From: Bacteroidetes bacterium OLB12
Lineage (GTDB): Bacteria; Bacteroidota; Bacteroidia; Cytophagales; Cyclobacteriaceae
DNA: 64,000 bases
NCBI GenBank assembly: GCA_001567185.1
Contig: LNFR01000009.1
Span: 53,272 to 117,271 of the forward strand
Direction of reading: 5' to 3'
Shown here: in pieces, positions 28,326 to 38,864 of the stretch
Layout of the letters: every line of letters begins with the position of its first letter
How positions within the stretch are numbered: position 1 is the first letter of the stretch
Notes under the pieces: generated by a model
The model's database searches: none
What the model was told of the DNA's origin: nothing
Seen by the model: the letters and a program-made list of their open reading frames with translations, nothing else
Made by a program: the position numbers and the translations under genes

Positions 28326-28356
28326 ATAGGTAACTTAGCGGCCCAAAATTTATATT

Positions 28357-28683
28357 ATGATTCACTCGATTTTAGTACAGGCGCAAGCTCCGGCAGGAGG
28401 CGGATTAACTACCCAGTTGCTTTTTATGGGAGCACTGATTGCTGTGTTTTATTTTTTTATGATTCGGCCCCAGCAGAAAAAAGCAAAAGATCAAAAGAAG
28501 TTTACAGAAGAAATTAAGCGGGGCGATTACGTAGTTACGATTGGCGGGCTGCATGGCCGCGTTGCCGAAATAGAAGACGATACATTTATAATTGAAGTAG
28601 AGCGCGGTGGAAGATTAAAATATTCCAAATCGGCCATATCAATGGAATCGACCAAAGCGGCCGCTGGTAAGAAAACAGCGTAA
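28357..28683 (+). CDS. yajC: Preprotein translocase accessory subunit YajC
   Basis: 108 residues: one transmembrane helix (LLFMGALIAVFYFFMI) followed by the family signature RPQQKKAKDQKKF and a cytoplasmic domain with GDYVVTIGGLHGRVAEIEDD. YajC associates with SecDF in the inner membrane. Followed by the YbbR gene after 29 bases. Confidence 0.95.
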   Translation: MIHSILVQAQAPAGGGLTTQLLFMGALIAVFYFFMIRPQQKKAKDQKKFTEEIKRGDYVVTIGGLHGRVAEIEDDTFIIEVERGGRLKYSKSAISMESTKAAAGKKTA

Positions 28684-28712
28684 GCAATTAACTTACTAAA
28701 TCCGGTAAGCGT

Positions 28713-29658
28713 ATGAATGTGGTAAAACTATTGGTCAACCTCTTTCAATTTAACCGGACAAACTGGAAGGCGGTATCGTTGTGTTTTCTGGCAGCGGCCG
28801 TCTTCTGGCTTTTTAATGCTTTCAATAAAAACTATTCAACTGAAATCCGGTTTCCGCTTGTTATTGAATACAACCAGAGCCGGTTTATACCCATTGGTAA
28901 CCTGCCAACCGAACTTCGGTTAAATGTAAATGGAAACGGGTGGGACTTGTTTCGCAAGAGCATTGGGATAAGTTTGCCCCAATTAACAGTTAACATTGAA
29001 CGGCCCCTCGAAATAAAAAATTCCCGGCAGTACATTGCCTCCTTTGCTTCTGTCGCAGTTGGGCGGGCTAAGTATTAATCATGTAGTAAATGATACGTTG
29101 CATCTGCAATTTGATGAACGCGACATGCACGTATTTAAGACGGTGCCCGACCTTACCGATGTGTGGTTTCGCGAAGGCTTTGGGCGGATTAGTTCAGTAG
29201 TTGTTACACCTGATTCAGTTCGGCTGGAGGGGCCCCGTTCCATTCTGCATCGCATGCCCGAAGAGGTTGTTGTAAAAATGCCCAAGCTAAACCTGAGTGA
29301 AAGCTACCGGGGCCAGGTTAAGATTGTGTTGCCGGATTCATTACAGCTTATCATCACACCCCCTGCTGTTACGGTAATGTTTGAAGTGGGGCCGTTGGAA
29401 ACGATTGAACTTCAGTTACCCATTGAAATCATAAACCGGCCGGAGTCTGTGAAAACATTTTCGGTGGATAGTGCCCGTATCGTATTTCGGGTAGCCAGGG
29501 CGAATCGCAATAGCCTGGAGGCCGAGTTGAAACAACGGGTTGTTCGGGTTGATTTGAAAAATAAATTACCTGGCACATACCGGGTTTTGCCCGAACTAAC
29601 CCAACTGCCCGAAGGAGTAACGGTAGCAGCAATCGATTCGCTGGAAGTAAGTTTTTAA
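28713..29658 (+). CDS. YbbR-like domain protein (frameshifted)
   Basis: A single membrane-anchoring helix (AVSLCFLAAAVFWLFNAF, about 25-42) is followed by tandem YbbR-type beta domains, including LRLNVNGNGWDLFRKS and, in the second frame, VRLEGPRSILHRMPEEV and LPEGVTVAAIDSLEV. The frame breaks near 29049: removing one base joins SRQY to LPPLLLSQLGG. Total about 314 residues. YbbR domains accompany cyclic-dinucleotide cyclase CdaA in many bacteria; no cyclase gene is adjacent here. Last-but-one gene of the block before coaE. Confidence 0.8.
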
Positions 29659-29668
29659 ATCGCCAGGC

Positions 29669-30265
29669 ATGAGCAAACCATTGCAAATTGGAATTACGGG
29701 CGGCATTGGTTCCGGCAAAAGTCTGGTGTGTAAAATTTTTAATGCGCTGGGGGTGCCCACATACGATGCAGACAGCCGAGCGAAAATGGTAATGACCACT
29801 GACGGAATACTGGTAGAGGCAATCAAAAAAGAATTCGGAATTTTGTCGTACGATGCGAAGGGTACGCTTAACCGACAGTATTTAGCAAGCACCGTTTTTA
29901 ATCAGCCCGAAAAATTGAAGCGCCTTAATGAATTGGTGCATCCGCGGGTGGCCTTAGATTATGAACAATGGGTGCATACCCAGGCAGATGTTAAATATGT
30001 GTTAAAAGAAGCGGCTCTTTTGTTTGAGTCAGGATCGTATCAGGCGCTGCATAAAGTAATTGTGGTAACTGCACCGGAAACTCTTCGGATACAACGCGTG
30101 TTACAACGTGACCCGCATCGCGGTGCGGAACAAACCCGGGAGATTATTCGCAACCAAATGGCCGAGGACGAAAAAATAAGAAGAGCGGATTACGTGATAA
30201 CAAATGATGAAACAACTTTACTTATACCACAGGTGCTTAATCTTCACAAACAATTTATCGTTTAG
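29669..30265 (+). CDS. coaE: Dephospho-CoA kinase
   Basis: 198 residues. Catalyses the last step of coenzyme A synthesis, phosphorylating the ribose of dephospho-CoA. P-loop GITGGIGSGKS at residues 8-18, then VPTYDADSRAK, HPRVALDYEQW, the lid-region ALLFESGSY and QRVLQRDPHR. Length and motifs are normal. It ends the nusB-coaE block. Confidence 0.95.
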   Translation: MSKPLQIGITGGIGSGKSLVCKIFNALGVPTYDADSRAKMVMTTDGILVEAIKKEFGILSYDAKGTLNRQYLASTVFNQPEKLKRLNELVHPRVALDYEQWVHTQADVKYVLKEAALLFESGSYQALHKVIVVTAPETLRIQRVLQRDPHRGAEQTREIIRNQMAEDEKIRRADYVITNDETTLLIPQVLNLHKQFIV

Positions 30266-30298
30266 TTCTATTTTAAGTTAATATTGATTCAATACACT

Positions 30299-31360
30299 AT
30301 GATTTATACTCCCCATCGGTTTGCTATTCTTTTGATTGTACTGGCGGCCGCATCTTGTAAAAGTAAAAAAGCACCTGTGCAGGCTAATAGCCCGCGTAAT
30401 GCAGGCCCTATGGTGGTTGATGGTTTTCTGGTTACCCCACAACACATTAGCGATAAGATGGAGGTGCCCGGCTCCTTATTACCAGCCGAAGAAACCCAGA
30501 TACGAACCGAAGTAAGCGGCCGGGTGGTGCGATTGAATGTACAGGAGGGAACTACTGTAAAACAAGGCGAATTGCTTGTAAAACTATTTGATCAGGATTT
30601 GCAAGCCACCCTAAAAAAACTTCAGGTGCAGTTGGAAATTGCTAATAAGAATGAAGAGCGCCTTCGCGATTTGTTAGCCATTAATGGGATTAGCCAGCAA
30701 GAGTATGATTTAAGCAAACTCAATGTAGAAAACCTGAAAGCAGATATTGAATCTACCCGCATAGCAATTTCAAAAACCGAAATTCGTGCTCCGTATGAGG
30801 GCAAGTTAGGGCTGCGGAATGTAAGCCTCGGCTCGTACCTGTCGCCCTCCGACATTGTAACAACCATCCGCCAGGTAGATCGGTTAAAGCTTGAGTTTGC
30901 CGTGCCTGAAAAATATGCTAAAGAAGTACGGGCTGGAAGCAAAGTTACTTTTCGGGTAGATGGAGGAAATCAAGACCATATTGCCTCGGTAATGGCTACT
31001 GAAAGCGGAGTGGATCAAACTACCCGCACGCTGCGCATTCGGGCAATTGTAACCTCTAACCATGCTGAGTTAGTGCCGGGTGTTTTTGCAAAGGTTTCGC
31101 TGCAATTGGGCAGTAGCTCAGATGCAATGTTAATTCCTTCGCAGGCAGTATTGCCGCAAATCCGCAACAAGCAGGTAATTCTTTTAAGAAAGGATAGCGC
31201 ATTGTTTTCAATAGTTGAAACAGGCATTCGCGATTCGGTTTATGTGCAAGTTCTAAGCGGAATAAAACCAGGCGATACGGTTATAACCACCGGTCTGATG
31301 GCCATTCGCCCGAACGCAAAAATTAAAATCGGAAAATTAAGTCGTTACCAATCTAAATAA
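30299..31360 (+). CDS. RND efflux periplasmic adaptor (membrane fusion protein), lipoprotein
   Basis: 353 residues from ATG 30299. The signal ends in the lipobox AAASC. Typical adaptor layout: beta-barrel/lipoyl half LPAEETQIRTEVSGRVV with KQGELLVKL, a helical hairpin (about 95-155; KLQVQLEIANKNEERLR), the second lipoyl half IRAPYEGKLGLRNVSLGSYL, then barrel and membrane-proximal domains with PGVFAKVSLQL. Links the inner-membrane pump (next gene, 8-base gap) to the TolC channel two genes on. Confidence 0.92.
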   Translation: MIYTPHRFAILLIVLAAASCKSKKAPVQANSPRNAGPMVVDGFLVTPQHISDKMEVPGSLLPAEETQIRTEVSGRVVRLNVQEGTTVKQGELLVKLFDQDLQATLKKLQVQLEIANKNEERLRDLLAINGISQQEYDLSKLNVENLKADIESTRIAISKTEIRAPYEGKLGLRNVSLGSYLSPSDIVTTIRQVDRLKLEFAVPEKYAKEVRAGSKVTFRVDGGNQDHIASVMATESGVDQTTRTLRIRAIVTSNHAELVPGVFAKVSLQLGSSSDAMLIPSQAVLPQIRNKQVILLRKDSALFSIVETGIRDSVYVQVLSGIKPGDTVITTGLMAIRPNAKIKIGKLSRYQSK

Positions 31361-31368
31361 ACCAGCTC

Positions 31369-34300
31369 ATGAATATTTCAGAGTTAAGTTTGAAAAGACC
31401 AGTGTTGGCGTTTGTAATGAACATCATCCTGGTGGTGTTTGGTGTTATCGGGTTTCAATCTCTGGGTGTGCGGGATTATCCGGCTATCGACCCTCCAATC
31501 ATAAGCGTAAGCACTTCTTATTCTGGTGCCAATGCAGATATTATCGAATCGCAGATAACCGAACCTTTAGAAAAAGCTGTTAATGGAATAGCCGGAATTA
31601 AAAATATAACATCTTCTTCCAGTGTTGGTCGCAGCAATATCAATATCGAATTTAACCTGGAGGTTGATCTGGAAGCCGCAGCCAATGATGTGCGCGATAA
31701 GGTTTCGCAGGCTACACGCCAGTTACCAGACGACCTGCCAAGTCCGCCCACGGTATCGAAAGCCGATGCAAACTCGGGCCCTATTATTAGTATGACGGTG
31801 CAAAGCAATACACGCAACCACCTGCAATTAACCGAATATGCCAACAACGTGTTGGTAGAACGTTTACAAACAATTCCAGGAGTAAGTGGTATTCAGATTT
31901 GGGGCGAGAAGCGTTTTGCCATGCGCATCTGGATTGACCCCGCTAAGCTTAGTGCCTATAATTTAACAGCCCTCGATGTGCAACAAGCGCTGAATCGCGA
32001 AAACGTAGAATTACCAGCCGGTAAAATTTCTGGTAACAATACGGAATTAACCGTAAGAACTTTTGGCCGGCTTTTTACAGAAGAAGAATTCAATAATGTC
32101 ATCATCAAGTCCTCGCCAGATAGTGATATTCGCCTGCGCGATATAGGCGAAGCGGTATTAGGCCCCGAGAATGAAGAATCGATTCTTCGCGAAAGCAATA
32201 TTGGGATGGTGGGGATGGCCATCGTGCCCCTGCCGGGAGCCAACTATGTTTCCATTTCCGATGAGTTTTACAAGCGGATGGATCAAATCAAGAAAGAAGT
32301 ACCGGATGATATCCGCCTGGATATTGCCATGGATCAAACCGTGTTTATCAAGCGCTCTATTCTTGAAGTGGAGGAAACACTTTTGATTTCATTTAGCCTC
32401 GTGGTGTTAATCATCTTCCTCTTCTTCCGCGACATGCTGATTGCGTTGCGGCCGCTTATTGATATTCCTGTCTCGTTGCTGGCCACATTCTTTATTATGT
32501 ACCTGTGTGGATTTTCCATAAACGTACTCACCATGCTGGGTATCGTATTGGCCACCGGGTTGGTGGTGGACGATGGGATTGTGGTAACAGAAAATATTTA
32601 CAAAAAACTGGAGAGCGGCATGAATAAATACCAGGCTGCATTAGAAGGCTCAAAAGAAATTTTCTTTGCAGTTATTTCTACCTCCATTACACTGGCTATC
32701 GTTTTCCTGCCAATTCTTTTCCTGCAAGGTTTTACCGGCAGGTTATTTACGGAGTTTGGCGTGGTGGTAGCCGGTGCGGTATTGGTTTCTTGTTTTGTAT
32801 CGCTTACGCTTACACCCGTGCTAAGCGTTAAACTTACGCGCAGTCACCACAAACACTCGTGGTTTTATAACGTAACCGAACCTTTCTTTCAAAAAATGGA
32901 AAGTGGCTATGCTACTTTTCTAAGAAAGTTTATGAACGTGCGGTGGGCGGCCGTAGTAATTATTCTTGCCTGTTTGGGTATAACTTACCTGATCGGTACA
33001 AACATTCAATCAGAATTAGCTCCGTTAGAAGACAGAAATCAGTTTCGCTTACAGCTAACAGCACCGGAAGGAACCGCTTACGAATACATGGATAACTATG
33101 TGCGCGAAATGGTTGACTTTGTAATTGACTCGATACCCGAAATGAAAACCGCACTATCGGTAACTGCACCCGGGTTTACCGGTAGCGGTTCGGTGAACAC
33201 CGGATTTGTAAGGGTTACGTTGGTAGATCCGGATCAACGGGAGCGGTCGCAACAAGAGATTGTAGATGCGGTAAGTCGTAACCTGAGAAATTTTCCGCAA
33301 GGCCGTGCCTTTGCTATTCAGGAACAAACTATATCGGTTGACAGGCGTGGCGGATTGCCGGTTCAGTTTGTAATTCAGAACAACAATTTTGAAAAACTGA
33401 AAGAAGCACTGCCTAAAATGTTACTGGCAGCCAACCAGCACCCCGATCTGCAAACAGTAGATGTAGATTTGAAATTTAACAAACCCGAGTTGCGCGTTCA
33501 GATCAATCGCTTAAAAGCAACACAATTGGGTGTAAGCGTGCAGGATATTTCACAAACCTTGCAATTAGCGTATAGTAACTTGCGCTTTGGGTATTTTACC
33601 CGCGAAGGAAAACAATATCAGGTAATGGGCCAGGTATCAAAACCAAATCGTGATGATCCGGCAGATTTAAAAAACCTTTACGTTCGTTCAAGATCAGGCG
33701 AATTAGTTTCGATCGATAACCTGGTTACCATTGAAGAATCTACCACCCCTCCAACCTTATATCGCTTTAATCGCTTTAAATCAGCCACTATTTCTGCCGG
33801 CCTTGCTCCGGGTAAAACAGTAGGCGATGGAATAAAGGCCATGGAACAAATAGCCAGCGAACAATTGGATGATACCTTTACCACCTCGCTTTCCGGGGTG
33901 TCGCGCGACTTTAAGGAAAGTTCAGGTAACACTGCCTTTGCTTTTGTGTTGGCGCTGGCCCTGATTTACCTTGTACTGGCCGCCCAGTTTGAGAGTTTTA
34001 TCGATCCGTTTACCATAATGCTTACTGTACCTTTGGCGATTTGCGGAGCCTTAATTTCGTTGTGGGTATTCGGGCAAACCCTTAACATCTTCTCGCAGAT
34101 TGGGATGATTATGCTTATTGGTCTGGTTACCAAAAATGGAATCTTGATTGTTGAGTTTGCCAACAAAAAACGGGAAGATGGGTTGAGTAAAATGGAAGCT
34201 GTGCTGGAGGCATCGCGCCTGCGCTTGCGCCCTATTCTGATGACCAGCCTGGCCATGGCGCTTGGTTGTTTGCCCATCGCCTTGTCGTTGGGGGCAGCCT

Positions 34301-34479
34301 CTACCAGTCGTAAACCTTTGGGTATTGTAATTGTGGGTGGTGTAATTTTCTCGCTTGTGTTAACCCTGTTTGTAATACCAGCTATGTACACCTATTTGTC
34401 GCGCCAGCGCAGACATAACCCGCTCGATGAACCCCTTACCGTGCCCTTGCAAAAAACAGAACTTGCGTATGAAGCTTAG
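31369..34479 (+). CDS. RND multidrug efflux pump, AcrB/HAE1 type
   Basis: 1036 residues with the duplicated RND layout: twelve membrane helices and two large periplasmic loops. Start MNISELSLKRPVLAFVMN. Proton-relay residues are present: the double aspartate in GLVVDDGIVVTEN (helix 4) and the lysine in LVTKNGILIVEFAN (helix 10). Length and residues match proton-driven hydrophobe/amphiphile efflux. Substrate cannot be read. The stop overlaps the start of the TolC gene by 11 bases. Confidence 0.95.
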   Translation: MNISELSLKRPVLAFVMNIILVVFGVIGFQSLGVRDYPAIDPPIISVSTSYSGANADIIESQITEPLEKAVNGIAGIKNITSSSSVGRSNINIEFNLEVDLEAAANDVRDKVSQATRQLPDDLPSPPTVSKADANSGPIISMTVQSNTRNHLQLTEYANNVLVERLQTIPGVSGIQIWGEKRFAMRIWIDPAKLSAYNLTALDVQQALNRENVELPAGKISGNNTELTVRTFGRLFTEEEFNNVIIKSSPDSDIRLRDIGEAVLGPENEESILRESNIGMVGMAIVPLPGANYVSISDEFYKRMDQIKKEVPDDIRLDIAMDQTVFIKRSILEVEETLLISFSLVVLIIFLFFRDMLIALRPLIDIPVSLLATFFIMYLCGFSINVLTMLGIVLATGLVVDDGIVVTENIYKKLESGMNKYQAALEGSKEIFFAVISTSITLAIVFLPILFLQGFTGRLFTEFGVVVAGAVLVSCFVSLTLTPVLSVKLTRSHHKHSWFYNVTEPFFQKMESGYATFLRKFMNVRWAAVVIILACLGITYLIGTNIQSELAPLEDRNQFRLQLTAPEGTAYEYMDNYVREMVDFVIDSIPEMKTALSVTAPGFTGSGSVNTGFVRVTLVDPDQRERSQQEIVDAVSRNLRNFPQGRAFAIQEQTISVDRRGGLPVQFVIQNNNFEKLKEALPKMLLAANQHPDLQTVDVDLKFNKPELRVQINRLKATQLGVSVQDISQTLQLAYSNLRFGYFTREGKQYQVMGQVSKPNRDDPADLKNLYVRSRSGELVSIDNLVTIEESTTPPTLYRFNRFKSATISAGLAPGKTVGDGIKAMEQIASEQLDDTFTTSLSGVSRDFKESSGNTAFAFVLALALIYLVLAAQFESFIDPFTIMLTVPLAICGALISLWVFGQTLNIFSQIGMIMLIGLVTKNGILIVEFANKKREDGLSKMEAVLEASRLRLRPILMTSLAMALGCLPIALSLGAASTSRKPLGIVIVGGVIFSLVLTLFVIPAMYTYLSRQRRHNPLDEPLTVPLQKTELAYEA

Positions 34480-35788
34480 TATTGTTGCCGCTCTGGTAGC
34501 GGTTAGTTCAGTAACCTTTTCAGCATATTCTCAGAACCGGGTTTTATTGGAAGAGGTAATTGCGTTGGCATTGGAAAACGGTTATGATGTACGCCTTTCA
34601 AAGAATGCATTGGAGGCGGCCTCGACCGACAATGGTTTTGCAGTAGGCGGATTTTTGCCGCAGGTGAATGGAAGCGCTTCCACCACCTGGAATAACAACA
34701 ACCAGAAACTTGAATTTCAGGATGCATCGCGTAATAACAGCGGTAAGGCTGAATCGAATAATACCTCGGCCGGGGTGCAACTAAGCTGGCTTCTGTTTGA
34801 TGGAGCCCGTATGTTTGCCACCCGTACCCGATTGGCCGAAATAGAACGCCAGGGCGAAATAAACGTAAAGAACCAGATGGTAAATACCATTGCACAGGTA
34901 ATTACCAACTACAACAACATTATACAACAAAAGCAGCAGCTAAGAGCATTAGAGGAGTTAATGTCTTTAAATGAAGAGCGGGTAAGATTAGCCGACAGGA
35001 AACTCTCCGTAGGTGCAGGTATTAAGCAGGAATTGTTACAAGCCAGGCTGGATTTGAATGCGCAGCGCACGCAGTTCATCAATCAGCAGGCAACTATGGA
35101 ACAATTGAAAAATCAACTCAACGTATTGGTAGGTATGAAGCTGCCCGCCACATTCGAGGTTTCTGATTCCATAGAGATTAATCTCAATATCACGAAGGAA
35201 GAGATAACCGATAACATTGAGAGTAAGAACTTTTTGTTGCAATCCATCCGGCAGGATATGTCTATTGCAAAGCTGCAGCAACGCGAACGCTTCGGAGAAT
35301 ATTTTCCAACCGTTTCGTTTGGTGCCGCTTACAACTATTCCCTTACCGACAATAAAACCCTGATAAATCCTTTTCAATCGCTTACAAGCCGTAGCCATGG
35401 TTACAATTACGGGTTTACGGTGGGAGTGCCCATTCTCAATAATTTTGTAACCCGCAGAAATGTGCAGCAGGCACAGATTAATTTTAACCGGCAAGGATTG
35501 GTTTACGATCAGCAGCGGGCAGTAGTAAATACATCAATACAAAATGCCTATGTGAATTACGACAATGCCCGCAAGGTTTTATTAATTGAGGAGGAGAACA
35601 TTCTGCTGGCGAAAGAGAATGCCAACATTGCCATGGAAAGTTTTAAGCGCGGGGTAAGTACTTTTATAGAGCAACGTACTGCGCAACAAAGCCTGGAAGA
35701 TGCCTACAACCGCTTGATTAATGCCCGCTACCTGGCTAAGGTAGCAGAAACGGAGTTGTTACGGTTAAGTGGCGATTTGCTGAAGTAG
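34469..35788 (+). CDS. TolC-like outer-membrane efflux channel
   Basis: 439 residues from ATG 34469, where a signal peptide (MKLSIVAALVAVSSVTFSAYSQ) begins; an earlier in-frame ATG at 34427 lies inside the pump gene. Two outer-membrane-efflux repeats with long heptad helices: LLEEVIALALENGYDV, RLADRKLSVGAGIKQELLQA and MESFKRGVSTFIEQRTAQQSL. Completes the tripartite system with the adaptor and RND pump. Converges on scpA with a 5-base gap. Confidence 0.92.
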   Translation: MKLSIVAALVAVSSVTFSAYSQNRVLLEEVIALALENGYDVRLSKNALEAASTDNGFAVGGFLPQVNGSASTTWNNNNQKLEFQDASRNNSGKAESNNTSAGVQLSWLLFDGARMFATRTRLAEIERQGEINVKNQMVNTIAQVITNYNNIIQQKQQLRALEELMSLNEERVRLADRKLSVGAGIKQELLQARLDLNAQRTQFINQQATMEQLKNQLNVLVGMKLPATFEVSDSIEINLNITKEEITDNIESKNFLLQSIRQDMSIAKLQQRERFGEYFPTVSFGAAYNYSLTDNKTLINPFQSLTSRSHGYNYGFTVGVPILNNFVTRRNVQQAQINFNRQGLVYDQQRAVVNTSIQNAYVNYDNARKVLLIEEENILLAKENANIAMESFKRGVSTFIEQRTAQQSLEDAYNRLINARYLAKVAETELLRLSGDLLK

Positions 35789-35793
35789 TTTCT

Positions 35794-36570
35794 TTACTCA
35801 GCCGTTTCCGGTTTAACCGATACTTCTTCCTCGCGCTTCATTACCCAGAAGTTGTTGTAACCTTCACCTACCTGAATGGAAAGGTAGCCGGTAGCCAATA
35901 ATTCGAGCACCGAAAGAAAATTGAAAATCAACCCGATACGGGTGGGGGCGGTTTCAAGCAATTCTACAAAAGATACACGCTCTTTTACAGTAACCGCATT
36001 CAAGATCATTTCTTTCTGCCCTTCTATAGTAAACGGATATTGAATAACCTGGTGTACGGGCCTGTTCTTTTCTTCTTCAGCACGTTTCAAAACCTTTTCA
36101 AAAACGGTAAGCAGTTTAAAGAGGTCCACATCCTGAAGCTCAGCTTCTACATTGGTGCTTTCGGCCAGTGTTCGCAATTCTTTTATCAGGTTACCGCGTT
36201 TCTCCTTCATCAACTCGGTCTCCTCCATTTTGTGGAATTGCTCCACCACCGATTTGTACTTTTTGTATTCCATCAGGTGTTTCACCAATTCTTCGCGCGG
36301 GTCAATTTCATTGCCCTGCTCATCCAATTGCGGCCTGGGAAGCAACATCTTGGACTTTATGCGCATGAGGGTTGCTGCTACCAGAATAAACTCGCTTGCA
36401 ACTTCTACGTTTAGGGTTTCAAGCCTGCGGATGTACTCCAGAAAATCGTTGGTGATTTTGGAAATGGGAATATCGTTAATGTCCAACTCATCGCGCTCAA
36501 TAAAAAACAACAACAGGTCGAACGGGCCTTCAAAAAGGGGTAAACGAATTTCAAATTGTTCCTGCTCCAT
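35794..36570 (-). CDS. scpA: Segregation and condensation protein A
   Basis: 258 residues. Kleisin subunit of the SMC-ScpAB chromosome condensin. N-terminal signature FEGPFDLLLFFIERDELDINDIPI, a central ASEFILVAATLMRIKSKMLLP, and the winged-helix C-terminal region with VSFVELLETAPTRIGLIFNFLSVLELL (split here as read). Lone minus-strand gene between the RND operon and dxs; scpB is not in the window. Confidence 0.92.
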   Translation of the reverse strand: MEQEQFEIRLPLFEGPFDLLLFFIERDELDINDIPISKITNDFLEYIRRLETLNVEVASEFILVAATLMRIKSKMLLPRPQLDEQGNEIDPREELVKHLMEYKKYKSVVEQFHKMEETELMKEKRGNLIKELRTLAESTNVEAELQDVDLFKLLTVFEKVLKRAEEEKNRPVHQVIQYPFTIEGQKEMILNAVTVKERVSFVELLETAPTRIGLIFNFLSVLELLATGYLSIQVGEGYNNFWVMKREEEVSVKPETAE

Positions 36571-36672
36571 AAATCAGTCTGAATAGAAGATCGCAAAAAT
36601 AGTCAGGATTGGCTTCCGGCAGGAATATTTATCCGCAAACTAACCACAAAGTGTTAACCGGCCTTAATTCGT

Positions 36673-36680
36673 TACATTTG
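36673..36680 (+). promoter_or_regulatory. TAnnTTTG -7 element upstream of dxs
   Basis: TACATTTG, 83 bases before the dxs ATG at 36764. The matching -33 element is weak. Confidence 0.35.
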
Positions 36681-36763
36681 TATTTAATATAGTACATTTA
36701 GCCCTGTTTTAAGCAGTTACCTGGTATGGATGTTTGCGCATTATCGTACCCAATCAAGTTCAA

Positions 36764-38689
36764 ATGCTGATTACCCCCGGAAAACTACTCGCACAAATAA
36801 ATAGCCCCAAGGATCTCAAAAAACTCGATCAGGTTCAACTGGTACAGGTTTGCGAGGAACTACGCCAATTTATTGTTGATAATGTATCGGTTTACGGTGG
36901 GCATTTTGGTGCCAGCCTGGGGGTTGTGGAGCTTACGGTGGCATTGCATTATGTGTTCAATACCCCGCACGATCAACTGGTTTGGGATGTTGGCCATCAG
37001 GCTTATGGCCATAAGATATTAACCGGCAGAAAAGAGGTCTTTCATACCAACCGGGTTTATAAAGGCATTTCGGGCTTTCCAAAAAGAAAAGAAAGCGAGT
37101 ACGATACCTTTGGAGTGGGGCATTCATCCACTTCTGTTTCGGCTGCTTTAGGGATGGCTGTGGCCTCCAAATACCAGGGCCTGAATGAGAAGCAACATAT
37201 AGCCGTTATTGGCGATGGTGCCCTTACCGGAGGTATGGCTTTTGAAGGCCTTAACCATGCGGGGGTATCGGATACCAATTTGTTGATTATACTCAACGAC
37301 AATTGCATGTCGATAGACCCGAACGTAGGGGCACTGAAAGATTACCTTACCGACATTACCACTTCCCGTACCTATAACCGGTTAAAAGACGATGTCTGGA
37401 AGATGCTTGGCAAACTTTCAACATTTGGAAAAAACGCACAGGAAATTGTTTCGAAAGTTGAGAATGGAATTAAGAGCACATTACTTAGTCAGAGTAATTT
37501 GTTTGAGTCGCTCAACCTCCGCTACTTCGGGCCGGTAGATGGCCACGATGTGGACCACCTGGTGGCAATTCTCAACGATCTGAAGGCAATAAAAGGCCCT
37601 AAAATTCTTCATTGCGTTACCGTTAAAGGCAAGGGCTATGGCCCGGCTGAAAAAGGGAATGCAACCACCTGGCATGCACCCGGCACGTTTGATAAGATTA
37701 CAGGTGAGATATATAAAAAAGTACATGTAGAGCCCCAGGCTCCAAAGTATCAGGATGTATTCGGACACACGTTGGTAGAATTGGCCCGTCAGAATGAAAA
37801 GATTGTGGGCATTACCCCAGCTATGCCTTCGGGTTCTTCTATGAATATCATGATGAAGGAGATGCCGGAACGTGCCTTTGATGTGGGTATTGCCGAACAA
37901 CATGCCGTAACTTTTTCGGCTGGCTTGGCTACACAAGGATTAATTCCCTACTGTAACATCTACAGTTCGTTTATGCAGCGTGCATACGATCAGGTTATAC
38001 ACGATGTGTGTATTCAAAACCTGCCGGTAAACTTCTGCTTAGACAGAGCTGGTTTTGCCGGGGCCGATGGCCCCACACACCACGGTGCTTACGATATTGC
38101 TTATTTCCGGTGCATCCCCAATATGATTGTGGCTGCACCCATGAATGAACAGGAATTACGAAACCTGATGTTCACGGCACAATTGCCGCGTACCGAACAA
38201 GCTTTTTCTATTCGCTACCCACGCGGACAAGGCGTAATGCCCAACTGGCGCACACCTTTCGAGAAAATAGAAATTGGAAAGGGCCGAATGATCCGGGATG
38301 GCGAAGACGTAGCGATCCTTTCATTTGGACACATAGGCAACTATGCCGTGGAGGCTTGCCAGGTGTTAAATAAAAAGGGGATAAGCGTTGCCCATTTCGA
38401 TTTGCGCTTTGCCAAACCCTTAGACGAAGCCCTATTACACGAAGTGTTCACCCGGTTCTCAAAAGTTATAACCCTTGAAGACGGATGTATAGTGGGGGGC
38501 ATTGGAAGTGCGGTTTTAGAATTTATGGTTGACAATCAATATACAGCCCGGGTAAAGCGGTTGGGTATTCCGGACAGGATAGTAGAACATGGCGAGCAAC
38601 TGGAGCTGCACCAGGAGTGTGGCATGGATCCAGCCGGAATTGTAGTTGCCGTTCAAAAACTATTAGAGGTGCCTGTAAACCAGCGTTAG
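36764..38689 (+). CDS. dxs: 1-deoxy-D-xylulose-5-phosphate synthase
   Basis: 641 residues from ATG 36764 (MLITPGKLLAQINSPKDL); an in-frame TTG ten codons earlier is less likely. Condenses pyruvate and glyceraldehyde 3-phosphate, the entry step of the MEP isoprenoid pathway, using thiamine diphosphate. Motifs: VWDVGHQAYGHKI, GVGHSSTSVSAALGMA, the cofactor motif GDGALTGGMAFEGLNHAG (with N in NDNCMSI), and the transketolase pyrimidine domain DRAGFAGADGPTHHGAYD. C-terminal transketolase domain intact. Confidence 0.96.
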   Translation: MLITPGKLLAQINSPKDLKKLDQVQLVQVCEELRQFIVDNVSVYGGHFGASLGVVELTVALHYVFNTPHDQLVWDVGHQAYGHKILTGRKEVFHTNRVYKGISGFPKRKESEYDTFGVGHSSTSVSAALGMAVASKYQGLNEKQHIAVIGDGALTGGMAFEGLNHAGVSDTNLLIILNDNCMSIDPNVGALKDYLTDITTSRTYNRLKDDVWKMLGKLSTFGKNAQEIVSKVENGIKSTLLSQSNLFESLNLRYFGPVDGHDVDHLVAILNDLKAIKGPKILHCVTVKGKGYGPAEKGNATTWHAPGTFDKITGEIYKKVHVEPQAPKYQDVFGHTLVELARQNEKIVGITPAMPSGSSMNIMMKEMPERAFDVGIAEQHAVTFSAGLATQGLIPYCNIYSSFMQRAYDQVIHDVCIQNLPVNFCLDRAGFAGADGPTHHGAYDIAYFRCIPNMIVAAPMNEQELRNLMFTAQLPRTEQAFSIRYPRGQGVMPNWRTPFEKIEIGKGRMIRDGEDVAILSFGHIGNYAVEACQVLNKKGISVAHFDLRFAKPLDEALLHEVFTRFSKVITLEDGCIVGGIGSAVLEFMVDNQYTARVKRLGIPDRIVEHGEQLELHQECGMDPAGIVVAVQKLLEVPVNQR

Positions 38690-38856
38690 GTAGCCCACAG
38701 CAAGTGGCTATAAAAACGCCCTGAAAGCCAGTTTTTTGGAGTTGAAACAAAGCGGAAGGCAATTTTTGTAACCCCGAAAGCATAATTATAGGGTTTAGGG
38801 GTACTCATGGCTTTTGAAAATTCGTTCAATCCGTCTAAATTGTGGCCTATTGCGAT

Positions 38857-38864
38857 TATATTTG
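38857..38864 (+). promoter_or_regulatory. TAnnTTTG -7 element upstream of the membrane zinc-ribbon gene
   Basis: TATATTTG, 80 bases before the ATG at 38945; no clear TTTG at the expected -33 distance. The rest of the 255-base gap after dxs shows no gene. Confidence 0.35.
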